A stretch of 64,000 nt of DNA from Sphingobacteriales bacterium 44-15 (GCA_001899685.1 MKWG01000043.1:62001-126000), one strand, 5' to 3'. Counted from the stretch's first letter, positions 43,340 through 51,788 are shown. Program-made: numbers and translations. The notes: generated by a model not told the origin, from the sequence alone.

Positions 43340-43810
43340 TTACTTTGTAAGGGATTGGGCTACCGGGCCCGGAAGAAATGCAGTGGCATCTCCCCCATTT
43401 CTGATAACATCCCTTACCAGCGTTGAGGCAACAGAAGTATATTGAGGCAGGCAGGTAAGGAATATCGTTTCAATATCCGGGGATAAGCTCCTGTTCATAT
43501 CAGCTATAGCCTTTTCATATTCAAAATCATTTACATAGCGTATGCCCCTTAAAATAAAATTTGCATTGATCTTCTTGCAGCAATCTACTGTCAATCCTTC
43601 ATATACCAGAGCCGTTACTTTAGCTTTGTCTTTAAAGATCTCATTGATCCATTGTAGCCTCTGCTCTTCAGAAAACATAGCTACTTTGCTGGCATTCCTG
43701 CCAATGCCTATAACGAGTTTATCAAATAAGGATAGTGAGCGGTTGATAATATCAAGATGACCGATAGTAATGGGATCAAAGGTACCGGGAAACAAGGCAA
43801 TTCGCTGCAT
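43340..43810 (-). CDS. coaD: Pantetheine-phosphate adenylyltransferase
   Basis: A 156-residue enzyme for the fourth step of coenzyme A synthesis, moving AMP from ATP to 4'-phosphopantetheine. The nucleotidyltransferase motif is FPGTFDPITIGHLDII with the (T/H)xGH signature at residues 15-18. ILRGIRYVNDFEYEKAIADMN contains the conserved Arg pair and NDFEYE. The final motif reads YTSVASTLVRDVIRNGGDA, where most relatives have ISSTLVRE; Val-Ala for Ile-Ser is a mild deviation. Length is normal. It lies downstream of pyrB on the same strand, but 143 bases including a repeat separate them. Start: ATG at 43810. Confidence 0.95.
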   Translation of the reverse strand: MQRIALFPGTFDPITIGHLDIINRSLSLFDKLVIGIGRNASKVAMFSEEQRLQWINEIFKDKAKVTALVYEGLTVDCCKKINANFILRGIRYVNDFEYEKAIADMNRSLSPDIETIFLTCLPQYTSVASTLVRDVIRNGGDATAFLPGPVAQSLTK

Positions 43811-43889
43811 AACAATTATTTATAAGCGGTTATTCCGAATGTGATCTTCTCACCAGGATGAAAATTACTATAGCATCCCTCCCGGTGTA

Positions 43890-43975
43890 ATGTTAAATAT
43901 GAAACGGCAGACGTGAAATGTGAGACGTGAAACGTGAAGGTTCGTTTCTCTTCTCATTTCTCACTTGCCTGTTCT
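43890..43975. repeat. Dispersed repeat family element overlapping the pyrB 3' end
   Basis: Alternating CAGACGTGAAATGTGAGACG and TGAAACGTGAAGG words, followed by TTCTCATTTCTCACTTGCC, belong to the same family as the copies at 81-220 and 59688-59838. The stop codon of pyrB (43954-43956) lies within the element, so its last codons come from repeat-like sequence. Confidence 0.55.
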
Positions 43976-44895
43976 CTCCCTCCTGCCAGGAGGTATAGCA
44001 CTGCCATACGTGTTGCCACCCCGTTTTCCACCTGCTGTAAAATGATAGACTGCTTTGAATCTGCGGCATCACTGTCGAGCTCTACTCCGCGGTTAATGGG
44101 TCCGGGATGCATTACCAATATTTCCTTATCCAGTGCATCAAGCATCTTCTTATTAATACCATAAGCAAGATTATACTCTCTCAGAGAAGAGAAAAGTACC
44201 TGGTTCTGTCTTTCAAGCTGAATCCTCAATACATTTGCCACATCACACCATTTCAGCGCTTTAGTGATATTATATTCAACCCTGATATCAAAAGCCTGGG
44301 TAATATGCGGGGGGATGAGTGTTGGCGGCCCGGCTACCATTACGTCGGCTCCCATTTTCTTCAGCAGATAGATATTGCTTAACGCCACCCTCGAATGCAT
44401 AATGTCGCCGATAATGGCAATTTTAAGTCCCTCCAGTTTGCCTTTCTTTTCCCTTATGGAAAAAGCATCCAGGAGTGCCTGGGTAGGGTGCTCATTAATG
44501 CCATCGCCGGCATTTACAATAGCGGCCGGAATATGCTTTGCAAGAAAATGGGGCGCTCCGCTGGCGCTATGGCGCATCACTACCATATCCACTTTCATGG
44601 ATAAGATATTATTGACGGTATCCAGCAGCGTTTCGCCCTTTGACACCGAAGAGCCGCTTGCAGTAAAATTAATGGTATCGGCACTAAGCCTTTTTTCCGC
44701 CAGCTCAAAAGAAATACGGGTGCGGGTGGAACTTTCATAAAAAAGATTTACAATAGTTACATCGCGCAAGGTAGGTACCTTCTTAATCGGGCGTTGCAAT
44801 ACTTCTTTAAACTGTGTAGCGGTATCTAAAATAAGAGTAATATCCTGTGGAGTGAGGTCTCTAATGCCTAACAGATGTTTTGAGCTGAGTTGCAT
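43954..44895 (-). CDS. pyrB: Aspartate carbamoyltransferase, catalytic subunit
   Basis: A 313-residue enzyme that makes carbamoyl-aspartate, the committed step of pyrimidine synthesis. The carbamoyl-phosphate loop FYESSTRTRISFELAEKRL carries the STRTR signature (about 54-58), with SVSKGETLLDT nearby providing the 80s-loop Ser and Lys. VMRHSASGAPHFLA and GDGINEHPTQALLDAFSI are the central His and Gln motifs, and LVMHPGPINRGVELD is the 240s-loop region. The regulatory subunit gene pyrI is absent, as usual in Bacteroidota. It has a good promoter and shares its upstream gap with the divergent rpmI-rplT operon. Start: ATG at 44895. Confidence 0.96.
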   Translation of the reverse strand: MQLSSKHLLGIRDLTPQDITLILDTATQFKEVLQRPIKKVPTLRDVTIVNLFYESSTRTRISFELAEKRLSADTINFTASGSSVSKGETLLDTVNNILSMKVDMVVMRHSASGAPHFLAKHIPAAIVNAGDGINEHPTQALLDAFSIREKKGKLEGLKIAIIGDIMHSRVALSNIYLLKKMGADVMVAGPPTLIPPHITQAFDIRVEYNITKALKWCDVANVLRIQLERQNQVLFSSLREYNLAYGINKKMLDALDKEILVMHPGPINRGVELDSDAADSKQSIILQQVENGVATRMAVLYLLAGGREQASEK

Positions 44896-44902
44896 TAGGA
44901 TG

Positions 44903-44933
44903 CGAAATTAGCAGATCGAAGCAGAAATCCAAA
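44903..44933 (-). promoter_or_regulatory. Promoter of pyrB
   Basis: On the minus strand TTTG (44930-44933) and TAATTTCG (44903-44910), one base off the -7 consensus, are separated by 19 bases. The ATG lies 7 bases after the -7 box, so the transcript would be nearly leaderless. Confidence 0.45.
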
Positions 44934-44968
44934 AAGAGAATAAAAATGTTTTAATAAATAGTTTTTAT

Positions 44969-44976
44969 TACCTTTG
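44969..44976 (+). promoter_or_regulatory. -7 box of the rpmI-rplT operon
   Basis: TACCTTTG matches the consensus exactly. It gives a leader of about 115 bases before rpmI. The -33 region is T-rich (TGTTTT about 18 bases upstream) without a clear TTTG. Confidence 0.5.
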
Positions 44977-45096
44977 CGACCCCAATCCAGGGGGAGTCCA
45001 GAGCTTTTCAGCCTGGATCCAGATTGCCCCAAGGCTCCATAAGCGTTTCGTCTGTTCGGAACCGCCCCACGGGTGTCACGAAAATACAACATTAAT
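44977..45096 (+). promoter_or_regulatory. Structured leader of rpmI
   Basis: The leader holds ATCCAGG (44984-44990) and CCTGGAT (about 45014-45020), a 7-bp pair around a 23-base loop, and further GC-rich segments up to ACGGGTGTCACG. Leaders of L35-L20 operons in other phyla bind L20 to repress translation. Whether this one does is unknown. Confidence 0.35.
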
Positions 45097-45294
45097 ATGC
45101 CAAAGGTTAAAACCAATTCCAGTGCCAAGAAAAGGTTTAAAGTGACCGGCACAGGCAAGATCACCCACCAGAAATCTTTCCGCCGTCACCTGTTGACAAA
45201 AAAATCAAAAAAACGTAAGCGCGCCATGAACATTCCCGGCGAAGTGCACCAATCCAACATGAATTTTGTAAAACGCCTGCTTCGTTTAAAATAG
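45097..45294 (+). CDS. rpmI: Ribosomal protein L35 (bL35)
   Basis: A 65-residue basic protein of the large ribosomal subunit. The start at ATG 45097 gives the family N-terminus [18 protein letters not shown]; an in-frame ATG at 45073 would add eight residues. The core [20 protein letters not shown] and the ending [10 protein letters not shown] fit bL35. In most bacteria infC precedes this gene, but here the upstream neighbour is pyrB on the opposite strand, so initiation factor 3 must be encoded elsewhere. rplT follows after 91 bases that contain two palindromes. It has its own promoter and a GC-rich leader. Confidence 0.97.
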   Translation: MPKVKTNSSAKKRFKVTGTGKITHQKSFRRHLLTKKSKKRKRAMNIPGEVHQSNMNFVKRLLRLK

Positions 45295-45306
45295 GGATCT
45301 GACTTA

Positions 45307-45356
45307 ACCGGAAGTTCCGGTACTTAACAAAAATCAAAACAGTTGTCCGGCGCCGG
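45307..45356 (+). promoter_or_regulatory. Alternative hairpins between rpmI and rplT
   Basis: ACCGGAA/TTCCGGT (45307-45321) forms a tight stem, and CCGGCGCCGG (45347-45356) is a perfect palindrome. TTCCGG (45315-45320) can also pair with CCGGAA (45353-45358), so two mutually exclusive folds are possible. The place, just before rplT, suits L20 autocontrol; this is inference. Confidence 0.4.
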
Positions 45357-45385
45357 AAGGTGTTTACAACTTAAAACTTAATAAT

Positions 45386-45730
45386 ATGCCTCGTTCAGTA
45401 AATGCAGTTGCTTCAAAAGCACGCAGGAAAAGAATATTAAAAGCCGCAAAAGGCTATTACGGAAAGCGTAAGAATGTGTTGACCGTAGCCAAAAATGTAG
45501 TGGAAAAAGGGTTAACCTACAAATATGTTGGCCGTAAACTGAAGAAGAGAGAATATCGCGCATTGTGGATTGTGCGTATTAATGCCGCTGTCCGTGAAGA
45601 AGGGCTTACTTATTCGGAGTTTATCCACAAACTGAATCAAAAGGGTATCAGTCTTGACCGTAAAATACTGGCAGACCTTGCAATGAATGAACCTGAGAGC
45701 TTTAAAAAGCTGGTAGCTTCGGTAAAATAA
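45386..45730 (+). CDS. rplT: Ribosomal protein L20 (bL20)
   Basis: A 114-residue basic protein that binds 23S rRNA early in assembly of the large subunit and represses its own operon in several bacteria. The N-terminal extension [20 protein letters not shown] and the central [20 protein letters not shown], together with RRALW-like [12 protein letters not shown] and [19 protein letters not shown], are diagnostic. Length is normal (about 115). It follows rpmI and is ended by a strong terminator at 45761-45797. Start: ATG at 45386. Expression is likely high; codon use is in line with neighbours. Confidence 0.97.
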   Translation: MPRSVNAVASKARRKRILKAAKGYYGKRKNVLTVAKNVVEKGLTYKYVGRKLKKREYRALWIVRINAAVREEGLTYSEFIHKLNQKGISLDRKILADLAMNEPESFKKLVASVK

Positions 45731-45760
45731 TGAAAGAAATCAGATAATTATAAGATACGG

Positions 45761-45797
45761 AAAAGCCGGCAGTGAAAAATCACTACCGGTTTTTTTA
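45761..45797 (+). terminator. Intrinsic terminator of rpmI-rplT
   Basis: CCGGCAGTGA (45766-45775) and TCACTACCGG (45780-45789) pair with one mismatch around a four-base loop. Eight T follow and four A precede. A strong classical terminator 35 bases after the rplT stop. Confidence 0.8.
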
Positions 45798-45825
45798 TTG
45801 CATATATTGCAAAAAACTACATTTG
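45797..45825 (+). promoter_or_regulatory. Promoter of the arginine decarboxylase gene
   Basis: ATTG (45797-45800) and a perfect -7 box, TACATTTG (45818-45825), are separated by 17 bases. The ATG at 45871 is 45 bases downstream. Confidence 0.5.
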
Positions 45826-45870
45826 CAAATCATTAATTGCTCACCCTTATAACTGGTATCGTTTAACAAT

Positions 45871-47271
45871 ATGAATAAATCATATACCGATCTTGTAAAA
45901 CAAACCTTTTACTTTCCCCAGGAAGGCTTTGATGTACAGGATGGCTACCTCCGTTTCAATGGTCTTGACCTGAAAGCGCTGATTGATAAATACGGAACGC
46001 CGCTTAAGCTGACCTATCTGCCAAAAATCGGAAAGCAGATCAATAAGGCAAAGCAGATGTTTAGAGAGGCTTTTAAGAAGCATCGCTACGAGGGAAAATA
46101 TTTCTATTGTTATTGTACCAAAAGCTCTCATTTTTCCTTTGTGGTGGAAGAAGCGCTTAAGCACGACATCCATCTGGAGACTTCTTATGCCTACGATATT
46201 GAAATCATCAACAGGCTTTACGAAAAGAAGAAGATCAATAAAGATATTCATATCATCTGTAACGGGTATAAGCAAAAGGGCTATACTACCCGCATAGCCA
46301 GGCTGCTGAACTCTGGGTTTAAAAACGTGACGCCAATTCTTGATAATAAAGATGAGCTCGAAGCTTACCGCAAATCCGTAAAAGTCCCGTTCAAGCTGGG
46401 CATACGGGTAGCTGCGGAAGAAGAGCCTACTTTCCCTTTTTATACTTCACGGCTGGGCATACGTGCCAGGGATATACTGGAATTTTATGTAGATAAAATT
46501 GAGGGCAATGAGCATAAATTCCAGTTGAAGATGCTCCATATTTTCCTTAATAAAGGCATTAAGGACGACATTTACTACTGGAGTGAATTGAACAAGATCA
46601 TTCACCTGTATTGCCAGCTCAAAAAAATATGCCCTGAGCTTGATTCAATTAATATCGGCGGCGGTTTTCCTATCAAGCATTCACTGGGATTTGAATATGA
46701 TTACCAGTTTATGATCAATGAGATCGTTCGCAATATTAAAAATGCCTGTAAAAAGGCAAAAGTGCCTATGCCGAACATTTATACGGAGTTTGGGAGCTAT
46801 ACTGTTGGTGAAAGCATGGCGCATATCTATAGCGTTCTGGGACAGAAAGTGCAGAATGATCGTGAAACATGGTATATGATTGATTCATCTTTCATCACCA
46901 CGCTTCCGGATACCTGGGGCATCGGAGAACGCTTTTTGCTATTGCCGATCAATAAATGGGACGAAGAATATCAGCGTGTGGTGCTTGGAGGGATCACCTG
47001 CGACAGCCATGACTATTATGATTCTGAAGAACATATCAATGAGGTCTTTCTCCCCAAAATTGTGAATGGTGAACCATTATATCTTGGGTTTTTCCACACC
47101 GGCGCCTACCAGGATCAAATCAGCGGCTATGGAGGTATAAAGCACTGCCTGATACCTTCACCCAAACACGTGATTGTAGAATATGATAAAAATGGTAAAC
47201 TGGTTGACTGGCTGTATGCAAAAGAACAATCAGCTCAAAGCATGCTGAAGATACTTGGTTACATAAAGTAA
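45871..47271 (+). CDS. Arginine decarboxylase, PLP fold III, Bacteroidota short type
   Basis: A 466-residue alanine-racemase-like (fold III) decarboxylase, probably making agmatine for polyamine synthesis. The N-terminal barrel begins IDKYGTPLKLTYLP, and the PLP-binding lysine is probably Lys84 in FYCYCTKSSHF. Further marks are HDIHLETSYAYDIEII, HIICNGYKQKGY, the phosphate loop NIGGGFPIKHSLGF and the C-terminal LGGITCDSHDYYDSE with the Cys and Asp of the active site formed with the second subunit. It is shorter than E. coli SpeA (about 658 residues), lacking the insert domains. Relatives are annotated arginine decarboxylase; activity on related amino acids cannot be excluded. Convergent with a lactonase gene, 12 bases between stops. 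Confidence 0.85.
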   Translation: MNKSYTDLVKQTFYFPQEGFDVQDGYLRFNGLDLKALIDKYGTPLKLTYLPKIGKQINKAKQMFREAFKKHRYEGKYFYCYCTKSSHFSFVVEEALKHDIHLETSYAYDIEIINRLYEKKKINKDIHIICNGYKQKGYTTRIARLLNSGFKNVTPILDNKDELEAYRKSVKVPFKLGIRVAAEEEPTFPFYTSRLGIRARDILEFYVDKIEGNEHKFQLKMLHIFLNKGIKDDIYYWSELNKIIHLYCQLKKICPELDSINIGGGFPIKHSLGFEYDYQFMINEIVRNIKNACKKAKVPMPNIYTEFGSYTVGESMAHIYSVLGQKVQNDRETWYMIDSSFITTLPDTWGIGERFLLLPINKWDEEYQRVVLGGITCDSHDYYDSEEHINEVFLPKIVNGEPLYLGFFHTGAYQDQISGYGGIKHCLIPSPKHVIVEYDKNGKLVDWLYAKEQSAQSMLKILGYIK

Positions 47272-47283
47272 CCTTTGCAGGAA

Positions 47284-48333
47284 CTACTCTTTTTTATCAG
47301 CCTCAGGATGAAGATTGATCTTCAGCACAATGTCGTCTGCTGTTACGAACAGTACGTCTTTTGTTTCATTAAACACACAGTTTGAAGAAGAGCGACCGGG
47401 GATTCTTATAAGCCCGATCCTTGTCCCTTCAGGGGAGATGATATTTATGCCATCGGGCCCGGCGCTGAAAATATTTCCAAATTTGTCAATCTTAAACCCA
47501 TCCGGACCTTGCTTTACTGTTGCTGTTTTCCTGAGCAGCGTGGCATCAAGCAATACTCCTCCGAAAACGATATCTCTATTTTTGTTAAGATGATAAGCAT
47601 ACCAGGCAGGTCTGTTTTCATCGCTGCTAGCCAGATACAATATATCTTCAGCAGGCGAAAGGGCGAGCCCGTTTGGCCGGGATATAGAATCAATCAAAAG
47701 GCTTAATTTCCCGTTTACATCAATTTTGTATACCCCTTCAAATTTTAATTCCCGCTCCGGATCATTTGCACCTTTTGGTAACCCGTAAATCGGGTCTGTA
47801 AAATAGATATTGCCCTTACTGTCTGTTATCAGATCATTGGGGCTATTAAATTTTCTTCCTTTGTATCGGCCCGCCAGCGAAGTATATTTAGGTACCGGTG
47901 AAGCCAAACTGCCCTCCATCCGGGCCACCTGCCTGTTTCCCGACTGGCAGAGCAGCAGCCGCCCTTTATTATCCAGCGCTAACCCGTTTGATCCGATTTC
48001 GCCACCCCGTGGTAAGGTGCCGGTATAACCAGAAGGCATGAGATATACTTTGGCGCTGTCTCCTTCCTTCCATTGGAAAATTTTATTTTCCGGAACATCT
48101 GAAAAGATCAGCGTTTGCCGGCCGGCTATCCATACCGGTCCTTCTGTCCAGTTGTATCCCCTTCCTATAACCTGTGCAGTTGCATTCACATCTATTACGG
48201 GTAAACCAACAAACCAGGAAACCTGGATCCTGCTACCTTCATCGGACTTTGCAGAAGCTGAGCTATGATGTGTAGAAGATTGATGGCAACTAACTATCAA
48301 GAATAATAAGAATATAAATAATATATTTTTCAT
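47284..48333 (-). CDS. SMP-30/gluconolactonase family lipoprotein
   Basis: A 349-residue six-bladed propeller with a lipoprotein signal (MKNILFIFLLFLIVSC, Cys16), so exported, unlike the cytoplasmic relative at 21733. Family marks include GYNWTEGPVWIAGRQTLIFSD with the metal-ligand Glu, GSNGLALDNKGRLLLCQSG, KFNSPNDLITDSKGNIYFTD with the Asn and Asp ligands, and RPNGLALSPAEDILYLAS. It should open a sugar lactone in the periplasm. The upstream gene on the same strand, 57 bases away, encodes a galactonate-dehydratase-like enolase, so the two may act in sequence on aldonic acids. No dehydrogenase or aldolase accompanies them. Start: ATG at 48333. Confidence 0.88.
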   Translation of the reverse strand: MKNILFIFLLFLIVSCHQSSTHHSSASAKSDEGSRIQVSWFVGLPVIDVNATAQVIGRGYNWTEGPVWIAGRQTLIFSDVPENKIFQWKEGDSAKVYLMPSGYTGTLPRGGEIGSNGLALDNKGRLLLCQSGNRQVARMEGSLASPVPKYTSLAGRYKGRKFNSPNDLITDSKGNIYFTDPIYGLPKGANDPERELKFEGVYKIDVNGKLSLLIDSISRPNGLALSPAEDILYLASSDENRPAWYAYHLNKNRDIVFGGVLLDATLLRKTATVKQGPDGFKIDKFGNIFSAGPDGINIISPEGTRIGLIRIPGRSSSNCVFNETKDVLFVTADDIVLKINLHPEADKKE

Positions 48334-48390
48334 TACAGTACAGTTACTGAAAACAGATTATTATTATCGGTATATTTTATTTCGAAGGTC

Positions 48391-49539
48391 TTACCATTCT
48401 GCCACACTCCCATCTTTATGCCGCCAAACCGGATTACGCCAACGGTGACCTTCCCCTGCCATTTTCTCAACATGAGCTTCATTAATTGTAATACCCAGCC
48501 CAGCGCCGGAGGGGATACTGACATACCCGTCTTTATAATGAAAAACTGATCTGTCTTCAAGGTAATCAAGGAGGTCGCTACCGGTATTATAGTGTATTCC
48601 GAGGCTTTGTTCCTGTATAAAAGCATTGTGGCAAGTAGCGTCTACCTGCAGGCATGAGGCAAGAGCAATTGGTCCCAGCGGGCAATGAGGCGCCGCTGCT
48701 ACATCATAGGCCTCCGCCATCGAAAGTATTTTTTTACATTCTGTAATACCTCCGGCATGAGAAAGATCAGGCTGTATAATATCCACATAGCCGCCCTGGA
48801 GCAATGGCTTAAACTGCCACCTGCTAAACATCCGCTCTCCCGTAGCTATGGGAACTGAGCTGTATTGTGCTATTTCTTTCAGCGCCTCATTATTTTCAGG
48901 TAATACAGGCTCTTCAATAAACATAGGGTGCAGCGCATCCAGCTCGCGAGCCATTATTTTGGCCATCGGCTTATGAATACGACCATGAAAGTCCACCCCT
49001 ATTCCAATGTCAGTTCCAACAGCATCTTTTACATTTTGCACTCTTTCCAGCACAGCCTCTACTTTGGTAAAGGAATCAATATACTGCATTTCTTCAGAAG
49101 CATTCATCTTAACAGCAGTGAAACCAGCTGCTACAGCCTGTCGTGCGGCGGCGGCAACTTCAGACGGGCGGTCGCCACCTATCCATGAATATACCCTGAT
49201 GGCTTCCCTTGCTTTTCCACCTATCAACTGCCAAACCGGTGCATTGAAATATTTTCCTTTAATATCCCATAAGGCCTGATCAATACCGGATATGGCGCTC
49301 ATTAAAATCGGCCCACCCCGGTAAAAACCGCCCCGGTACATTGTATTCCAATGATCCTCAATATTCATCGGATCCTTTCCCACCAGGTTATCCATCAATT
49401 CATTCACTGCTGCTTTAACAGTATCTGCTTTGCCTTCAATCACCGGTTCCCCCCAGCCAGTGATACCTTCATCTGTGTCAATTTTTAAAAAGAGCCACCT
49501 TGGAGGCACCTGGTACAAAGTATAGCTTCTGATTTTCAT
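48391..49539 (-). CDS. dgoD: D-galactonate dehydratase (mandelate racemase/enolase superfamily)
   Basis: A 382-residue enolase-superfamily protein that very probably removes water from D-galactonate, giving 2-keto-3-deoxy-galactonate (De Ley-Doudoroff route). It starts MKIRSYTLYQVPPRWLFLKI with DEGITGWGEPVIEGKADTV, typical of DgoD. The metal-binding carboxylates are in GVDFHGRIHK (Asp, with the general base His), MFIEEPVLPE and PIATGERMFSRW; the second catalytic His is in APHCPLGPIALA. The ending VWRHKDGSVAEW matches the family, and length is equal to E. coli DgoD (382). It forms an operon with the exported lactonase downstream. The gene for KDGal kinase or aldolase is absent. Start: ATG at 49539. 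Confidence 0.9.
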   Translation of the reverse strand: MKIRSYTLYQVPPRWLFLKIDTDEGITGWGEPVIEGKADTVKAAVNELMDNLVGKDPMNIEDHWNTMYRGGFYRGGPILMSAISGIDQALWDIKGKYFNAPVWQLIGGKAREAIRVYSWIGGDRPSEVAAAARQAVAAGFTAVKMNASEEMQYIDSFTKVEAVLERVQNVKDAVGTDIGIGVDFHGRIHKPMAKIMARELDALHPMFIEEPVLPENNEALKEIAQYSSVPIATGERMFSRWQFKPLLQGGYVDIIQPDLSHAGGITECKKILSMAEAYDVAAAPHCPLGPIALASCLQVDATCHNAFIQEQSLGIHYNTGSDLLDYLEDRSVFHYKDGYVSIPSGAGLGITINEAHVEKMAGEGHRWRNPVWRHKDGSVAEW

Positions 49540-49578
49540 GCGGGAAATATACGTTAGAGTTAAATTTTAGCAATAAAA

Positions 49579-50994
49579 TCAGGCAAAATTCAGGGTTATA
49601 GTAAATGTAGTGCCCTCCCCCAAACTGCTTTCGACATTAATACTTCCCTTGTGGCTCAAAATTATGTTTTCGGTATTGGTCATCCCAAGCCCGGTGCCTT
49701 TATTTTTCCTGCTATAATATGGCTCAAATAATTTATTGAGCGCTTCTTCATCCATTCCGCTCCCATTATCACGGATTTCAATAAAACATTTTTCATTCCG
49801 TGAATATGTTTTGATGACCAGTTTCCCTCCTTCTCCTTCCATAGCTTCTATAGCATTGACAATAATGTTAAGAAAAGCAATTTTCATCTTTTCCTTATCT
49901 ACCGCCACATCACAAATACCTCTGCTATACTCTTTTATTACCTGTATATCTTTCAGCTTAATCCTGTCTGCTGCGAGTAGCAGCGTTTCATCAAGAAGTG
50001 TATTTACAGGCAATGGTCCCGGTCTGACTTCCACAAACTTTGTAGAATCGAGCAACTCTGTTATCAGCGTATTAATGCGCTGACTATTGCGCAGTATCAT
50101 ATCATAAAAAACCTGTCGCTCTTCTTCGCCACCCTCCATCCCGGATTTAAGCTGATCCACAGACAGGTTAATATTGGTAAGCGGATTACGTACTTCGTGG
50201 GCAATGGTCCTTGCTATCCTGCCTGTTGCGGTGAATTTTTCAAGCCTCCGCATTTCCAGCAGTTCTTTATTAGCTTTGTCCAGTTGCTTCACCCGCTCTT
50301 CCAATTCCTGCCTGTATTCCTCAGCCCGTATATCAGCCAGTCGCCTGGCACGATTTTCTGTAATATACGTGATAAACCCAAACACAAACAGCAGCAGTGC
50401 AACAATAAGAGATATCACAATGATAACATTCACCAGGTGAAAGCTTTCACCCAGTTTTTCAGTTCGCCGGGCCAATACATCTTTTTCTGTATTCTGCATC
50501 TCCGTGACCACCGCCCGCAGGCTGTCCATGATAGCTTTACCATTACTTTCCGTTGCAAGGAGGCTGTCGGTAAACCGGTAGCCATTATGATCAAAGGTGT
50601 TGATAGTACTGTCAATAATCTCATATTTTTTATCAAGCAGTTTCTTTGCCTTTTTCATCCGGGCTATCTGATCCGGGCTGCTCATAAGCTCCGCATGCAG
50701 TTCATAAAAAGAAGGTCCCGACTTCATCCGGCTTTTGTAATAAGAATCAAGCACCGTTTTATCCCGTGTCAGGAAATACCCCCGGGAGCCGATTTCAGCG
50801 TCTTTCATCAGCGAAAGAAAGTTATCCAGGCGGGTGATCAGGTCGTTGGTATGCTTGATACTCGTTCCCTCTTCCGCCATTTTCTTATTGGAATAGAGCG
50901 TAAGCAGGTAAGATAAAAGAAGGATAAGAAAAGCTGACCCGTAACCAGCCCTGATCCGTTTATCTATTCTGAATTTTTTAATAATTCGTTTCAT
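49579..50994 (-). CDS. CHASE3-domain sensor histidine kinase, orphan
   Basis: A 471-residue membrane kinase when started at ATG 50994, just before the basic stretch MKRIIKKFRIDKRIRAGYG and the first membrane helix (about 16-34). A CHASE3 sensor domain faces the periplasm (about 40-175, with DNFLSLMKDAEIGSRGYFLT), followed by a second helix (about 185-210), a coiled coil, the HisKA domain with His266 in RTIAHEVRNPLTN, and HATPase_c with N, G1 and G2 boxes (NIIVNAIEAMEGEG, IRDNGSGMDEE, KGTGLGMTNTENI). An in-frame ATG at 51087 is not supported. No response regulator is adjacent; the receiver-only protein at 27341 is a conceivable partner. CHASE3 ligands are not known. Confidence 0.92.
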   Translation of the reverse strand: MKRIIKKFRIDKRIRAGYGSAFLILLLSYLLTLYSNKKMAEEGTSIKHTNDLITRLDNFLSLMKDAEIGSRGYFLTRDKTVLDSYYKSRMKSGPSFYELHAELMSSPDQIARMKKAKKLLDKKYEIIDSTINTFDHNGYRFTDSLLATESNGKAIMDSLRAVVTEMQNTEKDVLARRTEKLGESFHLVNVIIVISLIVALLLFVFGFITYITENRARRLADIRAEEYRQELEERVKQLDKANKELLEMRRLEKFTATGRIARTIAHEVRNPLTNINLSVDQLKSGMEGGEEERQVFYDMILRNSQRINTLITELLDSTKFVEVRPGPLPVNTLLDETLLLAADRIKLKDIQVIKEYSRGICDVAVDKEKMKIAFLNIIVNAIEAMEGEGGKLVIKTYSRNEKCFIEIRDNGSGMDEEALNKLFEPYYSRKNKGTGLGMTNTENIILSHKGSINVESSLGEGTTFTITLNFA

Positions 50995-51170
50995 CAGCAC
51001 TACGGTAATAATGCAATATATTCCATTCCTGCAATTAAACTTTAGTTTTCCCTGTTTGATTATTGGATAAGGCGGCCGGAATGGCACAACAATTGTTTAC
51101 AAAAGGTTAAGCAGCACAACAACTATATTTTATCTGCCACATTATGTAACTTCGTATAAACCTTCCTGCC

Positions 51171-51644
51171 ATGATAAAAGCCACCTCTTTTAAAGTTCCG
51201 CAATATATCGTGGAGCGCTTATCCCAACTGATGGATATTTTAAGACATGAAAAGGAAAAATACGAGCAGGCATCTTTGACGATACATGATAAGCAGTTCA
51301 AACAAAACATAAGCATTCTGGCCCAGGAGAACAGTCAATACGTGTCGGAGCTGACCTCGCAATTAAAATCACTAGGGGTTTATGACTGTATTGATGCACC
51401 TGAAAAAGCATCTGCTGCAGATAAGCAACCTTTGGCGCCGGTTATCGGCAGCGACGAGGCCAATATTAATGTAACCATACTCCAGTTTTGTAAAGACAGT
51501 GAGAAAAAAATGATCAGCGCCTACAGGGATGTCTTAAATGAGCCCTATCTTTTCGAGGGATTGAGAACCATTATTCGCCGCCAGTTGAATGGTATTATGT
51601 ATGCTTTTCTGCAGCTAAAGCTGCTTGAAGGAACGAAATATTAG
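51171..51644 (+). CDS. Helical protein, DUF2383/ferritin-like four-helix bundle candidate
   Basis: A 157-residue, wholly helical soluble protein. Helices are suggested at about 10-60, 70-78, 98-125 and 130-152. It has a pattern like PA2169/DUF2383 proteins of the ferritin-like superfamily, with FKQNISILAQENSQYVSELTS and DSEKKMISAYRDVL in helices 2 and 3, but carboxylate-His metal motifs of true ferritins are lacking. It does not carry a signal peptide. Two cysteines (about 72 and 108) are present. The gene is divergent from the histidine kinase with 176 bases between; a weak -7 (TAACTTCG, 51147-51154) lies close to the start. Relatives are often linked to general stress responses. Assignment is tentative. 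Confidence 0.55.
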   Translation: MIKATSFKVPQYIVERLSQLMDILRHEKEKYEQASLTIHDKQFKQNISILAQENSQYVSELTSQLKSLGVYDCIDAPEKASAADKQPLAPVIGSDEANINVTILQFCKDSEKKMISAYRDVLNEPYLFEGLRTIIRRQLNGIMYAFLQLKLLEGTKY

Positions 51645-51658
51645 TGCTAAATCAAGCC

Positions 51659-51762
51659 AATTATGCCTGTATGTTATCGTGAAAGTGAGCGGATAAAGGT
51701 AAAAGAAATGTCTCACCTCCCACACCAGCCTGCCGGCTGGCAGGTTGCTTGTTTAACACAGC
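51659..51762 (+). repeat. Dispersed intergenic repeat, copy 3 (lacking the inner insert)
   Basis: The sequence AATTATGCCTGTATGTTATC, GTGAAAGTGAG, CGGATAAAGGTAAAAG and AATGTCTCAC aligns with copies 1 and 2, but the GC-rich insert they carry between GTGAG and GATAAAGG is missing. Instead a palindromic module, CAGCCTGCCGGCTGGCAGG (about 51727-51745), appears later in this copy. The copy starts 15 bases after the stop of the helical-protein gene. Confidence 0.6.
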
Positions 51763-51788
51763 ATTAGTATTTAGTATGGGGCTTTATT

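Noticed and set aside
48333-48626. 97-codon frame on the minus strand overlapping the dgoD 3' end
   Set aside because: It lies mostly in another frame of dgoD, and the composition is that of a shadow. The dgoD C-terminus is intact without it.
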